Source: an uncultured Flavobacterium sp.
GTDB lineage: Bacteria > Bacteroidota > Bacteroidia > Flavobacteriales > Flavobacteriaceae
NCBI GenBank assembly: GCA_946479395.1
Contig: CAMLFV010000176.1
Location: 1-5,286, forward strand
DNA: 5,286 bases
Direction: 5' to 3'
The first letter of the stretch is position 1, and each line of letters starts with the position of its first letter. The notes under the pieces were generated by a model. The model did not search any database. It saw only the letters and a program-made list of their open reading frames with translations, and was not told where the DNA came from. A program made the translations under genes and the position numbers. Of this stretch, positions 1 through 5,286 are shown in pieces.

Positions 1-36
1 TTTTATTATTATTAAATCGATAAAAAAACAGAAATT
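1..36 (+). other. Probable 3' end of an upstream gene (nuoH expected) plus short spacer
   Basis: These bases precede the nuoI reading frame. Two forward frames end here: one at TAA 13-15 and one at TAA 21-23. Either could be the last codons of the upstream gene, which by standard complex I operon order should be nuoH. Only four to six codons are visible, so neither the gene nor the frame can be confirmed. The bases after the second stop are A-rich (about 22-34), as is common ahead of Bacteroidota genes. No promoter was recognised. Confidence 0.3.
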
Positions 37-93
37 ATTTCAATTCAAAATACATCCTTATCGGGAAGAAAAAAGCAAGTTTCTAATAAAGAG
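37..93 (+). other. nuoI: In-frame 5' extension of nuoI lacking a standard start codon
   Basis: The nuoI frame is open from the stop at 13-15 up to the ATG at 94. Codons 37-93 read I-S-I-Q-N-T-S-L-S-G-R-K-K-Q-V-S-N-K-E and lead directly into M-T-L-G-E-R. From memory, flavobacterial NuoI proteins usually begin with something like M-S-I-x-x-(x)-S-L-S-G-R-K-K followed by a V-S-N-K-E-M-T-like stretch. The segment therefore looks like genuine coding sequence, with ATT at 37-39 standing where ATG is expected. There is no ATG, GTG or TTG in any forward frame in bases 1-93. Translation could start at an ATT codon (34, 37 or 43), at ATG 94, or the true ATG may have been lost by mutation or sequencing error. 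The extended protein would be 179 residues. Confidence 0.5.
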
Positions 94-576
94 ATGACAC
101 TTGGCGAACGTTTGTATATTGGTGCAATTGCAGGCGGTATGGCAACTACTTTTAAGCATTTGTTTAAAAAGAAGGTTACCATTAGTTACCCGGAAGAAAC
201 ACGTCCGTTCAGTCCGGTTTATCGTGGTCAGCACATGCTAATGCGCGATGAAGAAGGCAGAGAACGTTGTACCGCTTGTGGTTTATGTGCGTTATCGTGC
301 CCAGCCGAAGCTATTACCATGAAAGCTGCCGAACGCACTGCAGACGAATTGCACTTATACCGCGAAGAAAAATACGCAGAGATTTACGAGATTAATATGT
401 TGCGTTGCATTTACTGTGGTTTGTGCGAAGAAGCTTGCCCAAAACAAGCAATCTATCTTACTACATCTAAAAAAATTGTAAAGGCTGATACTAATCGCGA
501 GCATTTTATTTTTGGCAAAGAACAATTGGTTATGCCTTTAGATCAAGCTATTAACAACACAGCAAAATCAGAATAA
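94..576 (+). CDS. nuoI: NADH-quinone oxidoreductase subunit I (2x[4Fe-4S] ferredoxin-like)
   Basis: NuoI is the peripheral-arm subunit that holds clusters N6a and N6b and passes electrons to N2 in NuoB, next to the quinone site. From ATG 94 the protein has 160 residues. It contains two classic CxxCxxCxxxCP motifs: Cys59, 62, 65 and 69, and Cys105, 108, 111 and 115. All eight ligands are intact, and each last Cys is followed by Pro. Residues 1-27 look like the amphipathic helix that anchors NuoI to the membrane arm, ending in the basic K-K-K. The Y-P-E-E and R-G-Q-H-M-L segments before the first cluster are typical of the family. ATG 94 is the first standard start, but only G/A-rich sequence abuts it without usable spacing, and the frame upstream looks coding, so the real protein may be longer (see the separate entry). 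The gene ends 2 bases before nuoJ, so it is cotranscribed. Confidence 0.93.
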   Translation: MTLGERLYIGAIAGGMATTFKHLFKKKVTISYPEETRPFSPVYRGQHMLMRDEEGRERCTACGLCALSCPAEAITMKAAERTADELHLYREEKYAEIYEINMLRCIYCGLCEEACPKQAIYLTTSKKIVKADTNREHFIFGKEQLVMPLDQAINNTAKSE

Positions 577-578
577 AA

Positions 579-1085
579 ATGATAGAGATTTTATTTTACA
601 TTCTTTCGGCTGTTACTTTAGGAAGCGCGTTTTTAACCATTCTTTCTAAAAACCCTATACACAGTGCCATTTGGTTGGTTATCTGTTTCTTTAGCATTGC
701 AGGTCATTACGCGTTATTAAACTCACAGTTCTTGGCAATGGTTCATATTATTGTGTATTCTGGAGCGATTATGATTTTAATGCTCTTTACCATCATGTTA
801 ATGAACTTGAACATAAGTGATGAAATTGCAAAACCTATTGTAACCAAAATAATTGCTACGGTTTGTTTCTGTTTGATCGGATTCTTTTTAGTGAGTTCCT
901 TAGCACAAACAGCTCCGGCATTAGAAACTTATACACAAACAGGAGTAGATTTTCAAACCATTCAGGTATTAGGAAAAGTGTTATTGAACGAATTTGTACT
1001 TCCGTTTGAAATGGCTGCCATTTTATTGTTAATGGCAATGATTGGTGCCGTATTAATATCTAAAAAAGAGAAAAAAACAGCATAA
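579..1085 (+). CDS. nuoJ: NADH-quinone oxidoreductase subunit J
   Basis: NuoJ (ND6 homologue) is a membrane-arm subunit beside NuoH, NuoA and NuoK. It links the quinone cavity to the proton channels. The product has 168 residues with five hydrophobic segments at roughly 2-20, 27-48, 53-77, 88-108 and 139-161, as expected for the family. The signature V-Y-S-G-A-I-M-I-L-M-L-F spans about 59-70. It includes Tyr60, on the TM3 helix where complex I structures show a pi-bulge that changes during turnover. Glu144 in the last helix (L-P-F-E-M-A-A) is the conserved acidic residue there. The C-terminus is short and basic (S-K-K-E-K-K-T-A). ATG 579 lies 2 bases after the nuoI stop with no recognisable Shine-Dalgarno site, which suggests translational coupling or A-rich-leader initiation. 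The next gene starts 1 base after the stop. Confidence 0.95.
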   Translation: MIEILFYILSAVTLGSAFLTILSKNPIHSAIWLVICFFSIAGHYALLNSQFLAMVHIIVYSGAIMILMLFTIMLMNLNISDEIAKPIVTKIIATVCFCLIGFFLVSSLAQTAPALETYTQTGVDFQTIQVLGKVLLNEFVLPFEMAAILLLMAMIGAVLISKKEKKTA

Positions 1086-1086
1086 T

Positions 1087-1407
1087 ATGGAAAACGTTTT
1101 ACAACAAATTGGGATAGACCAATACATTTACTTAGCCATATTACTGTTTTGTATTGGTGCATTTGGTATTTTATATCGTAGAAATGCAATTGTTATGTTC
1201 ATGTCGATCGAAATTATGCTGAACGCCGCTAACTTGCTTTTAGTTGCTTTTTCAACGTATCACGAAGATGCAAACGGACAAGTATTTGTTTTCTTTACAA
1301 TGGCTGTTGCTGCCGCAGAAGTAGCAATTGGATTGGCAATTTTAGTGGCGATTTATAGAAATATAGGATCGATTGATATTGATAAACTTAAAAAATTAAA
1401 AGGATAG
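1087..1407 (+). CDS. nuoK: NADH-quinone oxidoreductase subunit K
   Basis: NuoK (ND4L homologue) is a small three-helix membrane subunit that forms part of the E-channel and proton relay between NuoJ/NuoH and NuoN. It is 106 residues long, close to the family's usual ~100. Helices lie at about 11-30, 36-56 and 65-90. The two essential buried glutamates are present: Glu42 in M-S-I-E-I-M-L-N (equivalent to E. coli Glu36) and Glu78 in A-A-A-E-V-A-I-G (equivalent to Glu72). The C-terminal tail is Lys-rich (D-K-L-K-K-L-K-G). The start at ATG 1087 follows the nuoJ stop by 1 base and the nuoL start follows its own stop by 1 base, so the gene sits inside a tightly coupled operon. A purine-rich stretch about 15-25 bases upstream of the ATG, inside the nuoJ tail, is too far away to be a clear ribosome site. 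Confidence 0.97.
   Translation: MENVLQQIGIDQYIYLAILLFCIGAFGILYRRNAIVMFMSIEIMLNAANLLLVAFSTYHEDANGQVFVFFTMAVAAAEVAIGLAILVAIYRNIGSIDIDKLKKLKG
1398..1404 (+). promoter_or_regulatory. Possible ribosome binding site for nuoL
   Basis: AAAAGGA lies at the very end of nuoK, 4 bases before the nuoL ATG at 1409. It resembles a Shine-Dalgarno core, though the spacing is short. It also encodes the last NuoK residues, so the match may be coincidental, and Bacteroidota often do not rely on this element. Among the gene starts in this window it is one of only two with a GGA core nearby; the other is AGGA at 3282-3285, just 2 bases before nuoM. Confidence 0.3.
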
Positions 1408-1408
1408 C

Positions 1409-3277
1409 ATGAGTACAACTATTTTACTACTTACATTGATTTTCCCTTTGGTTGGTACATTAATCAACGGATTTTGGGGCAAACATTTAAGCAAAAAAGT
1501 ATCGGGTACTATTGCAACATTGGCTATTGCCGCATCGTTTGTAACTTCATGCTTATTTTTCGCTTACATTCAAAATGGTGAACCTGTAAAAGTGGTTTTG
1601 TTTGAATGGATGAAATTCAATTATTTTTCAATTGATTTCGGATTTTATTTTGATCAGTTAGCTGCTTTATGGCTGATGTTCATTACAGGTATCGGAACAT
1701 TGATTCATCTGTATTCAACAAGCTATATGAGCCATGACGAGAATTTCTCGAAATTCTTTACCTACCTGAATTTCTTTGTTTTCTTCATGTTGATTTTAGT
1801 AACAGGAAGCAACTTGGCAATGATGTTTATTGGTTGGGAAGGTGTTGGTTTATGCTCGTACCTGTTGATTGGTTTCTGGTATAAAAACCAAGACTACAAC
1901 AACGCAGCAAAGAAAGCATTCATAATGAACCGTATTGGAGATTTAGGTTTTTTAGTCGGAATTTTCGTAACAGGCTATTTATTTCACACATTAGATTTTG
2001 TTGCCTTAAAAGAACAAAGCTACTTGGCACCTACTTTAGGTATTGCAACGATGGCGTTCTTTATTGCTGCAACAGGTAAAAGTGCTCAGTTACCGCTTTA
2101 CACTTGGTTACCCGATGCAATGGCAGGTCCAACACCTGTATCGGCATTAATCCACGCGGCTACTATGGTAACGGCAGGTATCTTTATGATTACGCGTTTA
2201 AACTTTTTGTTCGATTTAACTCCGGATGTTCAGCATATCATTGCAATAATTGGTGCCGTAACCTCTTTGGTTGCTGCAACCATTGCCTTGGTACAAAACG
2301 ATATTAAAAAAGTATTGGCATATTCAACCGTATCGCAATTAGGTTTAATGTTTTTGGCATTAGGTTTAGGTGCTTATGAAGTTGCCGTTTTCCACGTAAT
2401 CACACACGCATTCTTTAAAGCTTGTTTGTTCTTAGGTTCGGGATCGGTTATACACGCTGTTGGCGGCGAACAAGATATGCGACACATGGGCGGATTGAAA
2501 AAGCACATGAAAATTACGTATGCTACGTTTTTTATATCAACCTTAGCAATATCAGGTTTCCCTCCACTATCAGGTTTCTTCTCTAAAGACGAAATTTTAT
2601 TAACAGCATTCCACCACAATACCGTTTTATGGGTTGTAGCGAGTTTAGCATCGATATTAACAGCTTTTTATATGTTCCGTTTATTGTTCTTAACCTTCTC
2701 TAACAAATTCAGAGGCACTAAAGAACAAGAAGATCATTTACACGAAAGTCCGTCTGCAATGACCATGCCTTTAATCATTTTAGCAGTTTTGGCAGCAGTT
2801 GGCGGATTAATCAGTATTCCGGGGAACAGTTGGTTAAACGAATTTTTAAAACCGGTAATTAAAAACAATACTACATTACAACACCATGAATTAGGCACAA
2901 CCGAATACATGTTAATGTGCTTAGCTGTTGTTGGTGCATTGGTTGGTTTAATGGTTGCTTACTTAAAGTACATTAAAAACAAACAAGTACCTGTGAACGA
3001 CAACAATGTATCGGGCTTACAGAAATTGTTTGCGAACAAATATTATTTAGATGAAATTTATATGTTGATTATTGTTAATCCGTTAAATTTCTTTGGATCT
3101 TTCTTTAAAAAACAAATTGATGGCTTAATCAACGGTGTTGTTTTAAGTTTAGGAAGAATTCCTGCAGAACTATCTTATCAGGGTAAAAAAGCACAAAACG
3201 GAAACATTGGCTTGTATTTATTTGCCTTTGTAATTGGTGTTTGTGGCTTGTTGTATTATTTATTTATGTGTTACTAA
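1409..3277 (+). CDS. nuoL: NADH-quinone oxidoreductase subunit L (distal proton-pumping subunit)
   Basis: NuoL (ND5 homologue) is the distal antiporter-like subunit. It pumps protons and carries the lateral helix that runs along the membrane arm. Its 622 residues are close to the usual length. The proton-channel residues are intact: Glu144 in I-G-W-E-G-V-G (TM5), Lys169, Arg175 and Asp178 in N-R-I-G-D (TM6), Lys224 in G-K-S-A-Q-L-P-L (TM7), His249 in S-A-L-I-H-A-A-T (TM8), His333 and Lys337 in T-H-A-F-F-K-A, and Lys393-Asp394 in F-F-S-K-D-E (TM12). The signature W-L-P-D-A-M-A-G-P-T-P-V-S-A-L spans 233-247. The region from about 535 to 590, with Y-Y-L-D-E-I-Y (Asp548), fits the lateral helix, and a last membrane helix lies at about 600-620. 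The start ATG is 1 base after nuoK and has an SD-like AAAAGGA upstream. No frameshift or missing residue was seen. Confidence 0.98.
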   Translation: MSTTILLLTLIFPLVGTLINGFWGKHLSKKVSGTIATLAIAASFVTSCLFFAYIQNGEPVKVVLFEWMKFNYFSIDFGFYFDQLAALWLMFITGIGTLIHLYSTSYMSHDENFSKFFTYLNFFVFFMLILVTGSNLAMMFIGWEGVGLCSYLLIGFWYKNQDYNNAAKKAFIMNRIGDLGFLVGIFVTGYLFHTLDFVALKEQSYLAPTLGIATMAFFIAATGKSAQLPLYTWLPDAMAGPTPVSALIHAATMVTAGIFMITRLNFLFDLTPDVQHIIAIIGAVTSLVAATIALVQNDIKKVLAYSTVSQLGLMFLALGLGAYEVAVFHVITHAFFKACLFLGSGSVIHAVGGEQDMRHMGGLKKHMKITYATFFISTLAISGFPPLSGFFSKDEILLTAFHHNTVLWVVASLASILTAFYMFRLLFLTFSNKFRGTKEQEDHLHESPSAMTMPLIILAVLAAVGGLISIPGNSWLNEFLKPVIKNNTTLQHHELGTTEYMLMCLAVVGALVGLMVAYLKYIKNKQVPVNDNNVSGLQKLFANKYYLDEIYMLIIVNPLNFFGSFFKKQIDGLINGVVLSLGRIPAELSYQGKKAQNGNIGLYLFAFVIGVCGLLYYLFMCY

Positions 3278-3287
3278 AATTAGGACG

Positions 3288-4691
3288 ATGAATTGTATTA
3301 TTATTTTACTTATTTATGTTTTAGGAGCTGTTGCTACATTGGCATCAAACTCTAAAAATGCAGCTAAAATAGCTTTAGTAACCAGTTTAATTAATGCTGT
3401 AATTGCTTTAATTTTAACGGGCGATTATTTAAACGGTGGCGATATTTCGTTTACACAACAATGGATCTCTAACCCAAACATCTCTTTATCGTTTGTGGTT
3501 GACGGATTGAGTTTAACCATGTTATTACTTACAACATTGTTATTGCCTATCATCATTTTAGCATCGTTCAACACCTTGTATTCTAAAGCAAACCAGTTGT
3601 ATTCTTTGGTTTTGTTCATGGCGTTTGCTATGGCAGGAACATTTTTGGCACAAGACGGTTTGGTTTACTATATTTTCTGGGAATTAGCTTTAATACCTAT
3701 TTTCTTTATTGGATTATTGTGGGGAAGCGACGAATGGAAAGTGCGTAAACGTGTAATGGTAACGTTCTTTATTTACACTTTTGCAGGATCGTTGTTTATG
3801 TTGGCTGCTTTTGCTTATTTATACACATTAACCGGAAGTTTTGCTTGGAGCGATCTTTCTAAAGTGGTGTTATCAACCAAAGAAGCAAATTATATTTTCT
3901 TGGCATTTTTCTTGGCGTACGGAATCAAGATTCCGGTTTTCCCGTTACACACATGGCAGGCAAACACTTACGAGAAATCTCCAACAATCGGAACGATGTT
4001 ACTTTCGGGTATCATGCTAAAAATGGGTATTTATTCTATTTTGCGTTGGCAAATGCCAATTGCAGGAAATGTATCAGAAAACGTATTAAAAACAGTTATC
4101 GTTCTTTGTATTATCGGAATTATTTACGCATCGTTAATTGCCCTTCGTTCTGAAAACATTAAACGCTTATTGGCATATTCGTCAATGGCACACGTTGGTT
4201 TGGTTGCTGCAGGTGCTTATGTTGGAAACAGCACAGGTTATCAAGGTGCAATTATTCAAATGGTGGCTCACGGTTTTGTAGTGGTTGGTTTGTTTTATCT
4301 TGCCGATATCATTTACAAAAGATACGATACTTACGAAATTAAGGAAATGGGCGGTATCCGTTCACAAGCTCCTAAATTCACAACATTCTTTTTAATCATT
4401 TTGTTTGCATCAATCGGTTTACCGGGAACTTTCGGATTCATTGGAGAATTTACCTTATTGTTCGCCTTATCAGAAAAAGAATTACTGTATGCTGTTTTTG
4501 CAGGAACATCGATCATTCTTGGAGCGTATTATATGCTTAAAATGTTTCAGAATGCCGTTTTAGGAAGCACAGAAAACAAGGTTTTTGCCGAAGTAACTAC
4601 AAAAGAATATTTTGTTTTAGCGGTTATTTGTGTGGTTTTAATTGGTTTGGGAATCTATCCAAAATTACTAACCGATTTATTTATTCAATAG
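3288..4691 (+). CDS. nuoM: NADH-quinone oxidoreductase subunit M (middle proton-pumping subunit)
   Basis: NuoM (ND4 homologue) is the middle antiporter-like proton pump of the membrane arm. I start it at ATG 3288, giving 467 residues, because M-N-C-I-I-I-L-L begins the first helix as in relatives. A TTG at 3234 would add 18 residues overlapping nuoL and is unlikely. Key residues are Glu132 in F-W-E-L-A-L-I-P (E. coli Glu144), Lys214 in Y-G-I-K-I-P-V-F-P-L-H-T-W (Lys234), Lys245 in I-M-L-K-M-G (Lys265), His302 and His328, and Glu387 in F-I-G-E-F-T-L-L (Glu407). Oddly, residue 159, just before F-F-I-Y-T in TM6, is Thr where Lys is expected. The protein ends soon after Y-P-K-L-L-T-D-L, slightly shorter than E. 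coli NuoM (509). It follows nuoL by 10 bases; AGGA at 3282-3285 is only 2 bases from the ATG. Confidence 0.96.
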   Translation: MNCIIILLIYVLGAVATLASNSKNAAKIALVTSLINAVIALILTGDYLNGGDISFTQQWISNPNISLSFVVDGLSLTMLLLTTLLLPIIILASFNTLYSKANQLYSLVLFMAFAMAGTFLAQDGLVYYIFWELALIPIFFIGLLWGSDEWKVRKRVMVTFFIYTFAGSLFMLAAFAYLYTLTGSFAWSDLSKVVLSTKEANYIFLAFFLAYGIKIPVFPLHTWQANTYEKSPTIGTMLLSGIMLKMGIYSILRWQMPIAGNVSENVLKTVIVLCIIGIIYASLIALRSENIKRLLAYSSMAHVGLVAAGAYVGNSTGYQGAIIQMVAHGFVVVGLFYLADIIYKRYDTYEIKEMGGIRSQAPKFTTFFLIILFASIGLPGTFGFIGEFTLLFALSEKELLYAVFAGTSIILGAYYMLKMFQNAVLGSTENKVFAEVTTKEYFVLAVICVVLIGLGIYPKLLTDLFIQ

Positions 4692-4710
4692 AACATAGAA
4701 AAATTAAACT

Positions 4711-5286
4711 ATGAGTACATTAATAGCTTTAGCATCTTTAGCGGTTCTTATATTAGTATTAGAAATTTTTAACCTGCGCAAAACCATTGTTCCTCTTACA
4801 TTGGTTGGATTATTGGTTGCATTGGGTTTAAATATATGCGATTTTAATTCGGTTGATTCGTTCTACAACAATATGATTGTAGTTAACAAATCAACGGTTT
4901 TATTCAATTCACTTTTTATTGTTTTAACGTTTTTCATTGTGGCGTTGGGGCAATCGTTCTATAAGGAACATTACGATAAAATATCTGACTATACATCATT
5001 AAAAATATTCTTATTGATTGGCGCTTACTGTATGGTTTCATTCGGAAACTTGGTAATGTTCTTTTTAGGATTGGAAATATTATCGATTACCTTATACATT
5101 TTAGCAGGAAGCGACAGAACAAACATTAAAAGCAACGAAGCCGGAATGAAATATTTCTTAATGGGATCTTTCGCTTCAGGGTTTATTTTATTCGGAATTG
5201 CCTTAATTTACGGAGCAACAGCATCGTTTGATATGGATCAAATTGTTTTGGCAAGCACACAGTTGGCAATGCCAAAATGGTTTACA
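4711..5286 (+). CDS. nuoN: NADH-quinone oxidoreductase subunit N, 5' part (cut by window end)
   Basis: NuoN (ND2 homologue) is the proximal antiporter-like proton pump, next to NuoK. Only the first 192 codons are in the window. The frame is open to the last base, so the cut is due to the window and not to a mutation. The visible part covers about the first six of the expected fourteen helices. Glu122 in F-L-G-L-E-I-L-S-I-T-L-Y matches the TM5 glutamate (E. coli Glu133). Lys147 in E-A-G-M-K-Y-F-L-M-G-S-F-A-S-G matches the TM6 lysine (Lys158). The TM7, TM8 and TM12 lysines lie beyond the window. ATG 4711 begins M-S-T-L-I-A-L-A-S-L, a normal first helix, after a 19-base A-rich gap from nuoM with no clear Shine-Dalgarno site. 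nuoN is normally the last nuo gene, so a terminator may follow outside the window. Confidence 0.96.
   Translation, partial: MSTLIALASLAVLILVLEIFNLRKTIVPLTLVGLLVALGLNICDFNSVDSFYNNMIVVNKSTVLFNSLFIVLTFFIVALGQSFYKEHYDKISDYTSLKIFLLIGAYCMVSFGNLVMFFLGLEILSITLYILAGSDRTNIKSNEAGMKYFLMGSFASGFILFGIALIYGATASFDMDQIVLASTQLAMPKWFT

Noticed and set aside
856..1189. Two minus-strand open frames across nuoJ and the start of nuoK
   Set aside because: They lie antisense to clearly conserved nuo genes and encode no recognisable domains. They are shadow frames.
2104..2307. Forward open frame of 67 codons inside nuoL
   Set aside because: It is an out-of-frame shadow of the highly conserved TM7-TM9 region of NuoL, with no protein-like features.
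2374..2619. Minus-strand 81-codon frame opposite nuoL
   Set aside because: It is antisense to the conserved His333/Lys337 to Lys393 region, with unremarkable composition and no domain.
3234..3287. Upstream TTG start for nuoM giving an 18-residue longer protein
   Set aside because: It would overlap the nuoL coding end by 44 bases. The added residues do not resemble a NuoM N-terminus, and ATG 3288 starts the first helix as expected.
3425..3619. Minus-strand 64-codon frame opposite nuoM
   Set aside because: It is antisense to the first helices of NuoM, with no recognisable domain or separate gene signal.
3953..4153. Forward 66-codon frame inside nuoM
   Set aside because: It is an out-of-frame shadow of the TM7-TM9 region of NuoM.
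2290..4210. Similar DNA words in nuoL (about 2310-2350) and nuoM (about 4160-4205), as if a repeat
   Set aside because: Both encode the K-x-L-A-Y-S-x-x-x-x-x-G-L motif shared by the antiporter-like subunits. This is ancient paralogy, not a DNA repeat.
4331..4516. Minus-strand 61-codon frame opposite nuoM
   Set aside because: It is antisense to the conserved G-E-F region of NuoM, with no supporting features.
4692..4710. Possible terminator or promoter between nuoM and nuoN
   Set aside because: The 19-base A-rich gap has no inverted repeat and is too short for a convincing promoter.

Overview
This window is part of a respiratory complex I (proton-translocating NADH:quinone oxidoreductase) operon. 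All genes lie on the + strand in the order nuoI, nuoJ, nuoK, nuoL, nuoM, nuoN, and the last is cut by the window end. The AT-rich sequence, the wording of the proteins, the gene order and the mostly weak or absent Shine-Dalgarno sites suggest a member of the Bacteroidota, most likely the Flavobacteriia (Flavobacterium/Myroides-like). This placement rests on family recognition and no database search was run.

Layout: positions 1-36 are probably the last bases of an upstream gene (nuoH by operon order) plus a short A-rich spacer. nuoI (ATG at 94, ending 576) encodes the 2x[4Fe-4S] subunit. Its reading frame stays open upstream of that ATG and encodes a stretch that looks like the usual flavobacterial NuoI N-terminus, yet it has no ATG, GTG or TTG. 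nuoJ (579-1085), nuoK (1087-1407) and nuoL (1409-3277) follow with gaps of 1-2 bases. nuoM (3288-4691) follows after 10 bases and nuoN (from 4711) after 19 bases. No intergenic stretch exceeds 40 bases, and no internal promoter, terminator, RNA gene, mobile element or repeat array was seen.

How the genes work together: NuoI carries electrons through clusters N6a and N6b in the peripheral arm towards cluster N2 (NuoB) and the quinone site. NuoJ and NuoK form the E-channel region of the membrane arm beside NuoH. NuoN, NuoM and NuoL are the three antiporter-like proton-pumping subunits, and NuoL also has the long lateral helix along the arm. The key charged residues of this relay are present in NuoK, NuoL, NuoM and the visible part of NuoN.

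This is a conserved housekeeping locus, and I see no undescribed system in it. Two details merit a second look: the unusual 5' end of nuoI, and a Thr in NuoM at a TM6 position that holds Lys in both NuoL and NuoN of this same window.
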